A DNA stretch of 64,000 nucleotides from Acanthopleura granulata (GCA_016165875.1 JABBOT010000002.1:16988144-17052143); one strand, 5' to 3'. Counted from the stretch's first letter, positions 1 through 13,400 are shown. Notes: generated by a model not told the origin, from the sequence alone. Translations and numbers: made by a program.

Positions 1-29
1 GAATCTGACCTCTGTTGGCACGTCTGCAG

Positions 30-165
30 TCTCACACCAAAAGTGATGTCAGGTCTACGTGGCAAGGGTGGAGGAGCTCGATCCGGGTTTCATGTACGCT
101 TAAAACTCATCGCTGCTCTTGAGCAGGGCGAAAAAACACCAATCAGATTAATAAATGACTATTTT
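30..165 (+). repeat. Decayed SINE 3' end
   Basis: The block ends with AAAACACCAATCAGATTAAT followed by AATAAATG. This matches the tail style of the better preserved SINEs at 12450-12582 and 31576-31824. The upstream part is strongly diverged, and no tRNA-like head or target duplication is visible. Confidence 0.45.
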
Positions 166-2326
166 GATCGCCATAATAGTATGTGATGTCGTCTTGAGAA
201 TACATTGTATAGCATTAATAATTAAAATAAATAACTGGAATGATTTACATGTATATGCTTAATATCTGATGCATAAAAGTGTTTATAAGCGAAACATCGA
301 AATGTTTAGTGTATGGCTATGACGAATAACTGGCACAAATTACAGGTAAACTGAAATTAATATATACCATGAGTGTGAAATTTAAAATTCAGTGCACAAA
401 ATAACTATATCCAGCGGTGCTTTATGGTCTATACAGGTGACCCCGGCAGCCAAAAGTCGGTGAAGAGGCTATATCCGTGCAGGATATCTCCACCACTGTT
501 TACACCATCGCCCTAGCTGTTTACCTGAAGTTTGTAACCTCCAAAGGTGAATGACGTAACCAAATAGAACCTTTTGATAGAGACGACAACTGAAATCTCA
601 TTCTGGTGTGTGTCAACAGTTCAGGCCGGATATTAAGTACAGGATGCTAACGTAAACAGTTAGCCAACTGCTAGAGACTTTACAAATCGGCTGGGGGCAG
701 GGGAGTTTAGGTGTCGAGGAAGGCGCTCTGCTGTAAACTGTAAGCCTACCTACTTTTAGCCCTTATACCACTTTTTTCGGACTCTAAGTTTGCATTCCAC
801 ACCCTAGGCTTTCTCCTACACCTTTACATAACTTAAATTCCATAGCATTAACAAAACAATCGACTTAATTAGCGTTCATGATTTCTTCATTAATAGCGGG
901 AAGTATACTTTCAAAACAAGCACATGACGTGCAGGTTAAGTAAACGATATTTTTGGAGGGAAAAGCTCTGCATTTTAATTTTATATGTGGACAGTGTGCC
1001 TTGTTTACACAGGCGGATAAAGGTTACAGACGTAGTTAAAACGTGATCAAAAGAATGAGAATACAGTGAAGACATACATGACTTGTTTAATCTCAGGTTA
1101 CCCGGGAAGAATACGTCTAATCGGATATTAAATGGCTAGATATCGACAAAATGCCAATCAAGGAAACCTCTGAGTAAGAACAGGAAGACAAGAAAAGCTT
1201 CATGGAGGTTGTCGGGAGACTATGCAGTTCGTGCACATTTCCACGTGCTCGAGATTCCGTTAAGGACAATGCTTGGATGATTGGCTTACTTCCCTTTGTG
1301 TCGCTTTGTTTCCAGAAATGGTGAAATGAACCTCATTACGATAGACCGTAGCGACCAATTAATGCCTTCGGGTCTGGAGAGTAGCTTCATGTAATTTTCA
1401 GTTATATTTGCATTTGCATTTTTTTCGTTTTTCTGCTTGTTGGGTGCTATGATAATATAGGATTGGCTTGAAAATTATCTTTTAGATATAAAGGAGGTGA
1501 GTGGTAAGGCGGCGATTTCACCCACTGCCGATGCATCACATCGGTCCAGACATAATGTTTTCTTACATTTGTTATTTTACAATTTTAAAAACATAACATA
1601 TTCGGGCATATAGGAACTTGCGAAAAGTGCTAATTTTAATGCCGTTTTAGATGCCATAGCCCACTGAAAATGCCCCATTGTTAATTTGGTCATTTGGACC
1701 GTTTCGAGGGATGATGAAGGTTGTGCCCCGGACCACAATATGCGCAGGACTTGCACAGTACCTTAATACTTCTGCCGATGATTGACAGCTAAGACCTGAC
1801 ACACTTGCCGCCTCTTCTCGATCCTTTAAGAGTTTTTGAGGAACGGATGGACAATAGACACAAGAAACCATAAGAGAAGATGCGCTTTCCTCTGATTGAG
1901 TAGTCTTGTCATCCATCAACTGTTTGTCACGTTTGCGAAAAAATTGATCGGCCCCCACCAATTTTCAATGTTGGCGAAAGGACTTAATGAATGTTCTAGG
2001 CGGATGAATAAAATCAGTATCCAAATCGTGTGTAATATTCGTATATGTCAGGTGCTTGTACGTAAATGGCAGTTGTATTTGACCAAGTGTTCCAGCATGC
2101 AGTACATGTGAAATAAGCTCTGTTAGTTATCTCTGACATAGATCATGTTTTACATGTATGTTATATTTTACCAAATCAGCTGTTGATAGTGCGCTAGGCT
2201 TGCTGTGTACTAGGTTATTAGGTAGGTCAGTATGCCCTGGGGTTAGTCCCGAGACACACGGTCCCTGTGTCTGGGGCTTGTAACCATGAACCGTAATGTT
2301 AGACCTCTTGACCTTTGTAGGTGCTG

Positions 2327-2355
2327 ATGACGTCGGTTATCTTAGTATGACGTCA
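2327..2355. promoter_or_regulatory. Pair of CRE-like sites
   Basis: TGACGTCG at 2327 and TGACGTCA at 2348 lie 21 bp apart. The flanks resemble those of the pair at 7251-7280 (GTGCTG just upstream in both), so both may belong to one old repeat rather than to a promoter. TGACGTCA is the known binding site of CREB/ATF factors; use here is not shown. Confidence 0.25.
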
Positions 2356-2745
2356 ATCATCCTGGGATTACCCCATAACTTTACAGCCGTGTTTGAATGC
2401 TGCATCCACAGAGGTGAAAAGTCTGTCTTGGTCAAAAATACCATCAATTTAGAAATATAGGCAGAGAGCTGCGGAATTGAATTAGTTTGCCATACTCTTC
2501 GCAGCTCTGCGCTCGCTTCTAGCCACTGCTACCACTATACAAATTTGACCTTTCGGCCATGTGCGACACATGTGGACTTACATGCTTTGGCCTAACCTCA
2601 CTGCTCAAAGTTTGCTAGTGCCAGCAGTGATTTAAAACGAGCAAATGCGGCAGTGTTCTCGCAGTAAGGAGTACGTTCATTTTGCGCGAAAACGCGGAAG
2701 GACTATTCATTATTAAGGCGTTGTTAGCTTACATTACTCAGCAAT

Positions 2746-2775
2746 GATACATACATACATACATATATATATATA
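2746..2775. repeat. ATAC/AT microsatellite
   Basis: Run of ATAC units passing into AT dinucleotides. Simple repeat, no other signal. Confidence 0.85.
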
Positions 2776-4059
2776 CCAGGTGGCACCTTTGATGTAACAT
2801 ATAAACCAATCGATAGTTACACAATATTCAACTCTATATGGCGTCATAAACACGTGGTAGGCGCAAACACTTTGACAGCTTCCTCTGTAGAATAACGGCT
2901 CTGTTGCTCTAATCATACTTGAACTGGCAATGCACATTGTCAAATTTGAGAACCGGAGATGTCACTTTTGAAGACAAAACAAAGAACATATTTATCAAAA
3001 TATTAAGGAAAACTCAATAGGTCTATGTATGTGTATCAAAAGTAACATAATTTTATTATTTTGGGCGGCCCAGACGTTTTCTTGGGTGATTAATGACTAT
3101 GAAGGAAAGTGTAAATAAACGACTCGTCAATTTCATGTGAAATTTGTCATAAACACTTGAAATATGGAAATGAACCATTGACCACGGAATATCGTAGATA
3201 AGCACATTGCAGATCTTCAAATCATGCTTTTCATATTATGACACTCATCTGAGATTGCTTAAAGCGCCCCTTACAAATTTTGCAACTTGTCAAAGTCTCC
3301 AAAGCTTTTCCTGTTCCAAGATCTATTGATGTCTTACAATGTTGAAGTTGTTTTTCTCCCGGGTTGGTGCTTATTCAATATGATAACTTGTCTTAATGTA
3401 TGTCATTGCGCTTTTATGTAACACCGTTATGCGCACTCTGTAAAGGATCTGAATCAAGCCAAGTGAGAAACTGCCGTCCCCCAAGGTACAGAATTTCATT
3501 TGGTGAAGCAGTATTCGAATTATAAAGACAAAAGTGGATACAGTACTTTCATCCACCATTACATATATTTTAGTTCAACAAAGGCGATTTTTGGTAGGGT
3601 AGACCTAAATTCAGTAGACATCCTGTCTTTATTGGAAGGCTGTACATCAAAATTACTTTCCCCGTCATAAAATACTCTCGTGTATGTTCAATGGACTTTG
3701 ATCTCTCTGTGCTTTTACCCATAATGCGTATGCTGTAGCGGAAGTTCCGCCTCACTTCCGGTTAATTGACAATACTTGTCTGTGCGATGAGTCTGTCATC
3801 CAGACCACGTATATTAGAGACAACGTTTTTATCTAGCATGAAAGGTGTACATAAGTGGCTGGATTGGACCTTATTGCACCCTTGTTATATTCTTCTTCAT
3901 GTCATTCTGAGAATTTTGCTTGTAAATATTTTCCGCGAAAATATGTTTTTTAAAAATGCCACAGGTGACTGGATCTAGGAAGAGATGAAGCCTTTGATAC
4001 TATGTATGCGGGGACCCTATGAGTATCATCTCTGGGTGATCACACAGAACCTGCATTTT

Positions 4060-4262
4060 TTAGGATAAACGGTGACAGTCTAACCTTAGGTACGAAGGTC
4101 TGCACATCTGTATGCATGGGAAAGTTCATCAGCAATTTGCCAAATGTTTGTGACTTACCCCAGGCACAACGGTGTCCCTCCATCCATAAGACTGGCAGAC
4201 AACATAGTGAAACATGCGTGAGTTTAGCGTGACACAAGAATCAAATAAATACAGAAATAAAT
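4060..4262 (+). repeat. SINE copy
   Basis: It contains the body motif GGAAAGTTCATCAGCAATTT, then a TTACCCC...CCTCCATCCATAA block, and ends in ATCAAATAAATACAGAAATA. The same order of motifs appears at 4835-5170 and 8130-8345, which supports one SINE family. The head is not recognisable here. Confidence 0.55.
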
Positions 4263-4834
4263 GTTACTACCATGTAACCAAATAACAGGTCTTACGGAAG
4301 CAATATAATCCAAGATAAGGCCAAGTTACTTTGACAGTGTATCATTTTAACAGACATTTTTTTTTCAAGCTTAAAATCTGCAATCATCTTTTCCAACACT
4401 AGCAAGGTTTTACAAAGCCCTAGGACGTTAACAATTTGATCAGTGCTAATTTTCCATCAATATCATGAATCTGTCATCTGGTATCTTCGGGAACTTTTTG
4501 TGGAACGATTTGCCAAGTAAATTAGTAAATGTCAATGTCAGTCAAGGTGGAGTTACAGTTCATTCCACACGACACCCATTATGAAACCATACTTCTTCAT
4601 TTCTGACAATTCACACGTCAAAAACTTCTTAGAATTCCACCGCTTTTTGCATCTAATCAGGATTTATTTCTGTGGATTTTGGTGGTTATCTTGTGGAATT
4701 GCTTTCAGTAGGAATGAATCTGTCAGCAATGGATATAATCTATGCCTTTTACAACAGAATAACTTCGGCAAGTCATTCACCTGCTGATAATTCTGTTACC
4801 GTTATGTGGCAAGAGCATCGAAGATTTAACAGCG

Positions 4835-5170
4835 GGCCGTGACGACTGGTTATGGGGCTTGCATTTCAGCTAGGAGGGAGTTCAAACCCGCTCATGAACA
4901 GGGAATTTGTGGATTCTGTCGCTCAAACTGTTGGTGCCTTGGTGACAACAAGAGATCGACGACGCTCATGTGGTCGTTAGCACAGTCTTACAGTTGCTGA
5001 AAACTATTCGCATTCCTCCAATATCGTGAACGCATTTACATGTCACACTGTGGAAAGTTCGTCAGTAACATGCCATACGTCGGTGGTTTACTGTGTTCTA
5101 CCGGTTTCGCTCACCCATAAAAATGACCGCCACTGTGTAAGTGAAAAATTCTTTAATATAGTGAGATAAA
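4835..5170 (+). repeat. SINE copy with tRNA-like B box
   Basis: GAGTTCAAACC near 4885 fits a RNA polymerase III B box. The body motifs follow: GGAAAGTTCGTCAGTAACAT, a GGTTTAC block, CTCACCCATAA, and GTGTAAGTGAAAAATTCTT near the 3' end. The order matches the other copies in the window. The terminal tail is degenerate. Confidence 0.55.
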
Positions 5171-6202
5171 AAGTCTGGAAGGTGGCCATTATTCTAGCTG
5201 TTTCACACTGTATATCGCTGAAGTATCACGCTTTCCCGTGATTTTAAAAAATTCGCCAATTAAAAAAGAAGAACTGAGACAGGGAATTAAACTGATTCGG
5301 GGTCCTGGACCACCTACACTCTTATCGACGTCCACTGTTTGCCTTTTTCCTTTATATCTTATCTGAAATCAATATAGTTTCTAATCAATCTAATTTGACG
5401 TATGAACACGACTGCAAAACGACAATTGTACATGATCTAAAGAGTCGATCCACTCATCCGTCCTTAAAAGAGACGTATAAGGCCGTCTTTATTTGCCTAA
5501 AAGGTTCTTGTTGACTGTTGGGTTAAGTCGCCATGCCGTGGCTATTTCTAATGCTGAGTCTTTTATTCACTCTGTGGTTAAAAGCCCCGTTGTTGTATTT
5601 CCGTGTTGGTGAAAGTCAAAGTGTAATAATGTTATACTCTTTGGACGTTTGAAGACACACTGGAACATGTACAGAAGGCCAAACATCAGTTGATTAGCGC
5701 TGCCGTGGAGGGCCACTTAAGTTCGTCTGTTTTTATGCCAACGGACTGGTTTAGCATCGCGATAAAAACGGAGCAAATTGTGCGGTAAATGGAACCGTGG
5801 AATGACATCTCACGAAACGACAAAACGAGGGCGCCGTTTAACATCTCTATCGACACCGCGGTCTCTCTTGTACTTTACACGCATACTATACAGCTCGAGC
5901 ATCCGATAAACCCTCGGATAATGTATAAATATTTACACTAGATCGTATAACCCATTATACGTAAAGCCATAATCCGGCGCTGTTTATTCTGATCCGAGAG
6001 AGAGAGTGGCAGACCTTACTATATCCTGGTGCTGTTGGTCGTTTAGACGATTCGACCAGCATATTGTCCGTAGTGGCATTGCAATCTGAGTGTGGTCTGT
6101 GGGATATCTTCGTCAGATTTTAGAGAAGGAGTTTTTGGAATGAGTGCACCAAGGACATCGATGCAAAACTTTTGATTACTTTGAACAGTTAGAGATTACT
6201 TT

Positions 6203-6450
6203 GAATAAACAGAATAAAACATTAAATGAGGTAAACTCAACAGAAGCTGGATCTCACCGGTTACGTGTATCCATTGACCAATCCCTGTGTCAACTTTTGT
6301 CCTTGTCTTAATCTCCCTGCTGCAGTTCAAACAGTTAGAACTGACAAACTGACAAGACAAGAATTCCGTCGGTTACATTTCACCACTTGTCTACCATACT
6401 GTCGATTTTGCACTGGTTTTACTCTTCATGTTGTGGTTTTAACTGTTAAA
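6203..6450. repeat. Dispersed repeat, first copy
   Basis: GGATCTCACCGGTTACGTGT and, further on, CTGGTTTTACTCTTCATG resemble 36138-36265, where the same motifs occur in the same order with about 100 bp less between them. A shorter related block lies at 6460-6510. Family unknown. Confidence 0.45.
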
Positions 6451-7250
6451 TAGAATCCTGAATAAGGAAAATTGGCAAGAGATTGGATTTCTCCGGTTCG
6501 GTGTTTGACATTGTTAACACAATACAAAGATATAAGACATCCGTAACAAGATAGTGCTGCATTGTATTAACACAATGCATATGAAGAATTAAATCATCCA
6601 TAAAAAGGCAGGGTGACACAGTATTAACACAAGACATCAGGGTAAGGAAACATAAGAAGACAGAATACCATGACATCGTTATACAAAAGTAAGGAGGTGC
6701 CATAAAATGGCAGCGTCGTGTCGCATCGGAACAGCGTATTGCAAATGACGTGGTGACGTGGCATGGTGAGTTGGTAGTGATAAGACGCCAGGGACAGGCA
6801 TTCATGTCCGAACACATAACGGCTTGAAGGGATATCGGAACACTACACAATATGTAATTCTATATAGTGTCATGACAGGATGATAGGATTACATGGCAAA
6901 ACGCCATAAAATGACGTGGTAACAGCACAAATAAAGCAAATTTTTATCTTGTGGCAGGTTACAGGAAAGCTTCCTAAACCCCGAAATGTAGAAAGTCACA
7001 ATTTATACAGCTCATGTTCTATATGCGGATGTTTGAGGACACTGACTCGTTAAAAAAAACTAAGACTCCGTTCCTGATACCGCAAATAATGAGACAAAGG
7101 CACAGCGCTGAAGTGGCGCGCCAGAGGCAGGAGTGTTGATCCAGCAGAAGCTGTAATCAACACCTCCCCCTCCCAAATCATTTCACTATAGAGACGTTTT
7201 AATCGGCAAACCTGGCAAGATCGGACATCTGCTACCCTCACGTGCTGCAG

Positions 7251-7280
7251 TGACGTCAACGATAAGAACTGATGACGTCA
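7251..7280. promoter_or_regulatory. Two perfect CRE sites
   Basis: TGACGTCA occurs at 7251-7258 and again at 7273-7280, 22 bp apart. This palindrome is the classical CREB/ATF site. No gene start is recognisable next to it, so a promoter role is only a possibility. Confidence 0.35.
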
Positions 7281-7796
7281 ATGGTATTGAAATTATTATC
7301 TTATTCACTTGTAAATATCCTATTTAAACATCAGAGGAGCCATCAAAAGCCATTTGATCGGTAAGATGATGCGATACTCTTATAACACTAATGACATGAC
7401 ACTCGATTAAAACTATAGCTGTATTTGATATTTTAAAATCCACATGCCCTATCGAAAGACGTTAGCAACTCCTTTCGAGGCGAATAGCTGAAAGCTAACA
7501 GCAGATACCACTTATAATAATGAAACAGCCCTTTTGAAAAAGACGCTTGGCAACCAGTCTTTGCACGTATTCCACGAAAGTCTCTTTTGATTGATTCTTT
7601 TGGCTTTCATGTAATATTGTCAATGTTGTTAAGCCACTGACGAAAAAGTACAAAAGGTGATCTATTGAAATCAATAATTAAAGATTAAACATTACAATAC
7701 TAATTCGACCAAAGGCGAGCACGTTTGTTTTTCTGGAGAGAATATATTTGCAATACATATAATTTACAGTACTTTAATATCCGAGATGTTGGGAGT

Positions 7797-7872
7797 AAAA
7801 AAAAAACAAATTAAAAAAAAAAGAACAACAAAAGAAATAAAAAAGGAAAAGAAAACAAAGAAAAAGAAAAAA
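7797..7872. repeat. A-rich low-complexity tract
   Basis: Nearly pure adenine with scattered C, G and T over about 75 bp. It could be the eroded tail of a retrotransposed sequence, but no body is recognisable upstream. Confidence 0.8.
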
Positions 7873-8129
7873 TGCTCTAAAAGAAGCTAAAAAAGTTGTT
7901 CTAGCTTTCATCCAATCGCTACATTTCTCATGCTCAATAAAACTAGAAGCTCGTAATCATAGCGAAATACTTTGGAAAAAGCCATGGTATAGGTCAAAAC
8001 TTTTCAGCAGGTTATCTCCTTCATGTAATGTTTTATCTGGTTTGCATGGGAATGATGGATTGATTCTATTCCACACACTACTTCTTAATGCGACGACACA
8101 TCCGTATTTTGCAAAGTACGAGGCTACCG

Positions 8130-8345
8130 AACTATTACGTTGATCGACCCCCAAACGATAATCTATAAGATTCGGGTTCAAATCTGGCAATGGGCAGAGA
8201 ATTTCTCTCACTGTTTGTCGAGCCTTGGTGACATATTAGCGACATATGGTGCTCGTGTTTGCAGTCTTGCCTTCGTCGAGGTCTGTACACATGTAAAGTT
8301 TACCAGTAATTTACCCAAGGTGTGTGGTTTACCGTTTCTTATGTA
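8130..8345 (+). repeat. SINE copy with tRNA-like B box
   Basis: GGGTTCAAATC near 8173 fits a B box. GCCTTGGTGAC and ATGTAAAGTTTACCAGTAAT followed by GTGTGGTTTACC match the body order of the copy at 4835-5170. The 3' tail is missing or diverged. Confidence 0.5.
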
Positions 8346-9599
8346 ATAATTAACTTGATTATAACTATCAATGACAACATGACCGGTCAGAAAATGCATG
8401 ACACATGTATGAATGGATAATAAAGAAGTAATGGCAGAAGTAAGTAAAATTGAAGGTGACATTTTAGAATAAATCTTCATGAGTCGAACTTGGCGAAGTA
8501 CGGAAACAGGGGTAGAATAGAGCAATCAATGACGTAGAATTTCTACATGGAACAATTAGATCAATTGGTAAGGCTGAGATTCGCTGTAAATGGCAATTTT
8601 CTTTCTCTAATTTTATCTTAAATTTCCCTTCCACCACACAGGCTAATGTCCCTACGGTCAAGCTCATTTACTGCAGATTATAGTGAATTTAGGGTTTTAA
8701 ATTATCATGGTAATTTGAGAGTCCAATAATACGCCGAGAATCGGGGAACCCCAAGAAGCTTAGGGAAATCCTGCGGGTCACAATTCATTACAATTTAGAC
8801 AGGGTCAGTCCGAGTACTACATGTCTGGTTCCCAGTATTCTACTCTACCGCCATCGATTTATCCCCATCGATTCTCTGCCTACTTCAGCAGCCATTGACC
8901 ACTTCCCGGCTCGCCCTGGTACCCATATCAGTAACTGAGCCGGCCTTTGCCTGGAAGACACCTACAGCCACTGTCCGGCACTCCGTGTTAAATGTTGCTA
9001 AAGGCAGGATGTACCAGAAAAACGAAACGCCTACTGTTGTGATTGGCGTGCACAAAGAAGAGGTCAGGTAAATTTCGGACAAAATGAAAGAGATAGACTA
9101 GAGATATTATTTGAAGTTTATTGGGGACTGGGTCAGAGCGAGTCAGCTGAAATGAAATGGAAAGAATGATTGTATTTGTACTTGACAATGTACATGTATA
9201 TATTTTTAACCAGATGCCTGACAGATAAGGGTTAGATCAAACTACAAGTGTTGGATACTTTCGTCCATGAGTCGATATATAGGTTTAGGCACATCCGTAT
9301 TGAACAAATATCAGTGCCCTCTTTCTTTTACCCTCTCCTTTCAGAGTCTAATGTTATATTTGCAAACGCGTGCTTGAAATACAAAAATTATCATTGCAAT
9401 CTTATTAATAGTAAATGCCTTACTTAATACTGTCTTACATTTGTCGCAAAAATTCCTCAAGATTTCAAAACCGAGACGCCAAATTAGACCCTTGGGTTTT
9501 GTCATTATTTAATGTTGACATAGAATGGTCAAACAGGTCTTTGAAACTATGAAAGCAGGGGAGTTCCATTGTTTCATACACCACATATGCACTTTTGTG

Positions 9600-9770
9600 T
9601 GCTCTCGCTGTCCTAGGGTCTAATGAACTTTGTCTCAAGTTTGAATCCAGTTGTCGCTGCCCCGACTGTGGCACTATGTCAGGAGGTTTTTCTGATACCG
9701 AGGTGCATATTTCCTGTGCGGTTTCTCTGTATAGTTTCCTCCACCCATAAACCTGATCAACTTTTTCTAT
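9600..9770 (+). repeat. Diverged SINE copy
   Basis: A B-box-like AAGTTTGAATCC near 9640 and GTTTCCTCCACCCATAAACC near 9736 match motifs of the SINE family in this window. The remaining sequence is too diverged to set exact ends. Confidence 0.4.
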
Positions 9771-10896
9771 TTAGCGATCGTTTTCTTTCTATTAGCCCAT
9801 CCCTGTGGATACAGGAAATGATCCCACCGTCATTGCATCACTGGAAACATTACAAGTTCAAACGATGCTTGGAGGCAGCATATCTTGACTAGCTGTCCAT
9901 CTTTTGATACTTTCTCTCTAGATACGTATGTTTGAACGAAGAAGGTTAATATATTTGATGTTATGCTCTATACGCCTCCGCAATAATTGCCAAAGATCTC
10001 CTGTTCGTGTAGCAGAAATTAGCTGGTCATCATCGGCGTGTATAATCCATAGATAGGCCGAGAATCCATAGGGTATAGTCTGGTGTACGCTGGCAGTGCT
10101 AATATCTACAGCCTAATTAGGCAAGGAGGAAGGTTTCCCGTGAAAATTAATCTTCCAGATGAATACCCCTAGTGAATCTGATGTAATTGTATGCTTCCAA
10201 GCATGCGCCGTCTTCCAGAAGTGCTTCGGGCGCAGTTTTGGTCACTCTTTGATTTCATTACGTTCTAGCAGGGGATATAAAAGTGTTATTTCTAAGGAGC
10301 AAGATGCTAGTGCTCGACATTGTCCTGAAACTGTGTATTTTTAACACTGTGGCTTTCATGATTCCCTCCCCACGAAAAAGAGCCATCGAAGCAATGTATT
10401 TTGAATCACTGCTGTTGCAATCGAGGCCTATGTGCACTCTCAAGTTGTCGATTTTGACATGAAAATACTAACAGCATTAAAGTTTGGAAGAGTGAAATAC
10501 TGATTTCATTTACATTATAACGAATGTGTAAAAAACTGATTTATCATATTAAAGAAAAAAGATTGTGAATAGAATCCGCCGTGCGTGAAAATTAAAAATA
10601 ACAATTTGATTCAGGTATTGCAAGTGCTCAACCAATTCACAGGGTTACAAATACTGATATTGCATGGTTAAGATAAGTTAGTTAACAGTTAACATGACGA
10701 CTGTGCAATGATATACACCCCATGTTAATCCAGACAGTTGCAATGTATACACCAAAGGCTCCCGAATATTGTCAGTCTTGCAGGTGTTCAACAGATCCCA
10801 TCCTTATGTTACTGACCATCATCAACGATATGCCACAAGGGGTGATGACCTGGTTATGGGGGTAAGGCTATTAGATTAGAGTGTCTAAAAAGTACA

Positions 10897-10924
10897 ATAA
10901 ATAAATAAATAAATAAATAAATAA
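10897..10924. repeat. AATA microsatellite
   Basis: Seven AATA units in a row followed by imperfect ones. It may be the tail of an eroded SINE whose body lies at about 10830-10895. Confidence 0.85.
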
Positions 10925-11459
10925 CTGAATAAATAAAAATCCGTGGGAAATGAAATGAATAAAAAAGCAGTGGTGCGTGAATATTCTAAGACACTAAGAT
11001 AAGCATTTGACATTTGTTGATACACAATGCTTAATCTCTTCATTTAGCACAGCTGTTTTTTTTTTTATTAACGAAAGTACTTAGTCAAGAACAAGATGAT
11101 TAGCTAAGACACAGGTGTATCCATGTTCTAAACAATGACCAAAGTTTGGTTTATTTGACATCTGTCGATGTCAGCCTCCAAGCTCTTGTACAAAACTCTC
11201 TTAAACAAGACTAACAAATTACGTACACGTATTATTGGCGTCCAGTCTAGTTGAACATTTCTTTTGGCAGAAACGGCAGAAAAACAGGGAGTAAAACATC
11301 ATCCAGTAACGAGTAAGGAACCAATAATGCTGTGTACTTCCGTTAGGTCTGTCAGACCTTTTTCAGACAGCAGACAAGAGTCTCTTTCGTAGTTTACACT
11401 ATTAAATGGCTAAGACATCAAGTGAGAGCTGTAAGGAATTACGACGACAGAATGGTATC

Positions 11460-11467
11460 TATAAATA
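11460..11467 (+). promoter_or_regulatory. TATA-like box of unit 1
   Basis: TATAAATA after a conserved GGAATTACGACGAC. The equivalent box is present in all five units, which argues for an ancestral core promoter. The upstream GACGTCA of units 2-4 reads GACATCA here. Confidence 0.4.
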
Positions 11468-12449
11468 AACGTTAAGCACGTCAAGTACTGTGTTGTTCTT
11501 TCATGGTCATGACAACATACATGCTTTCTTTCAGATGCAGCCTACGGGATTCTTTCACCAAAGTTATCGATGAACCTCACCTATTTGTTCCCCCCACTTA
11601 CTTTTCCCTAAGCAAATCTGGAGAAAAGCTCATCGGCGGATAACTAAGCCTGTGGAAATAGCTGCTTCCGGTGCAACCTGTTAAAAGTTGGAGGTGATGC
11701 CCCAAGGACGCCGCATTGCGGATGCTATCCCAAATCATTCATATCGTAGTGCTTGCGGAACTTAACCGTCGCTTACAGTACAGAATAACAAGCTGCTATT
11801 GAGTTAAAAGAATTGGTCGAAGTCAGCAGCTTAGTTTTCACCATCTGCTTCAGGCAAAATGGCTCGTACAGGAGTCAGAAATGAAAATACGACCTTGGTC
11901 AAGTCCATCCAGGTCAGTCACCAGAATCGCAGTGCTTTTTGTGGCTAATTACCTGATCGGATATAATTAATAATACGTTATTTTATTGTTGATGACAACT
12001 TAATGAATTAATGCTGCCATTCATAAGTGTTGGGACATTAGGAGCATTAAGACGCTATGGGCATCAGCTGCCAAGTCTGTCGAGGAATATTTTATTTGGA
12101 TGCAGAAATACCGTAGAGAAAACAAGACCATGGCTATACATCATATCTAGTTCACTGCTTGTGGTGAGAATGGTAAAGGCGAGGTGATTGTTTTTGTCAC
12201 GAAGTTTCTTGGAGTAACAAAACGTTGACACTATTATTCCAATAATAAAAGGAGTCTTTAGCAATTCCCACCATCAACAACAGTATTTCAATTTTAAATT
12301 TTGCTCTTCTTAAAAAGGGATGCTCATTGTCTTCATACCCAAAGTGTGTACAATTTATCATTTAACATTTTAAGGTCAGCAAAGGAAAATTAGAACACAG
12401 AATTAAAAGTTTTTGAAATCAATTTATTACTCAATACTCCAAAGCTGAG

Positions 12450-12582
12450 TCCGGCCGTACATGTCTGCCAGCAACAGGTGAGTTTCCCCTGGACTCTGTC
12501 CGGTTTCCTCCCAACATAGTCGTATAAGTGAAATATTCTTGATGACAGCGCAAAACACCAATCAAATAAATAAATAAATCAA
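12450..12582 (+). repeat. 5'-truncated SINE in unit 1, with target duplication
   Basis: The insert runs from CCGGCCG to AATAAATAAATC and carries the family's CGTATAAGTGAAATATTCTT and AAAACACCAATCAAATAAAT motifs. It is flanked by AAAGCTGAG on both sides (12441-12449 and 12583-12591). Unit 2 shows the corresponding sequence near 17390-17405 with no insert, so this copy entered after the units had separated. Confidence 0.85.
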
Positions 12583-13375
12583 AAAGCTGAGCTTTTCATT
12601 CATATTGGAACATGGACTATTTTCTCGTCTTCAAGTGTTTGAAAACATTATACTTTTCTGCCATGATCTGTTGTTATTATCATTCCTGAGAGGCTGGTAA
12701 TTCATTCCGCTTATATTACAGAGATACAAGAAAGATCAACCAGATATATAGGACGAAAAACACAATTATGTTGGACACAGTGGTAAATGTCCTGCAACAG
12801 AGAGGCTCCCTTGATAACTTTCACAAGCCCCACTCCCTTCTTTACTTCGCGTCATTATATCCGACCTGGTGAGGACGGGTTCTGTTTTGACCTGAATGAT
12901 ACAGCCACGAAGATTCCATGGTTGAGTAACCCGTGACGTCATGCTTACCATGGCGATACTTTGATGTACTGCTCGCTTGATTTCGCCGACAAACTGAAGG
13001 CAGCCTTTGGCATTCACCTTATTGGCTGCAGAAGTAGCCGCGAAGCAAAAATCTTGGACGACTGGCAAATAATTGGCGATAGGATAATACGGGGGGTGGG
13101 GGTAGGGGTGGGGGGAACAGAGCTACTTGTAAAAGGCGTTCGTCTGGACCACTTAACTTTAGCGCCACAGGGGCCGCTACACAGTACAAATTGTCTTACA
13201 AATTAAGCAGAAATGTAAGTTACATTTGCGTATTTCACTGCCAGTGAACAAAATAATACAATTTTCCAGTGTTATTGTCCTGTCTGGGGTGTGTGGACAA
13301 ACGTTACTCACACAAGACTGTTGGCGCTCTCAGAGCATTTTACCTTGTACCATACCAATGTACACCGTGGAACTG

Positions 13376-13400
13376 TTTTTTTTTTTTTTTTTTTTTTTTT
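13376..13400. repeat. Poly-T run
   Basis: Twenty-five T in a row in unit 1. Other units have only shorter T runs at the same place (about 17890, 24340 and 30320), so this is a local expansion. Confidence 0.9.

Larger units (their letters stand above)
1..11040. other. Left flank without a recognisable gene
   Basis: Reading both strands I find only short open frames that lack recognisable domains, splice context or repeat-free conservation. The stretch is AT-rich and contains old SINE copies, simple repeats and one dispersed repeat, all listed separately. Introns or distant exons of a host gene could be present without being visible here. Confidence 0.6.

Noticed and set aside
6446..6850. Minus-strand frame of 134 residues
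   Set aside because: It lies in loosely repetitive DNA (repeated ATTAACACAA-type words) with composition like the surroundings and shows no domain.
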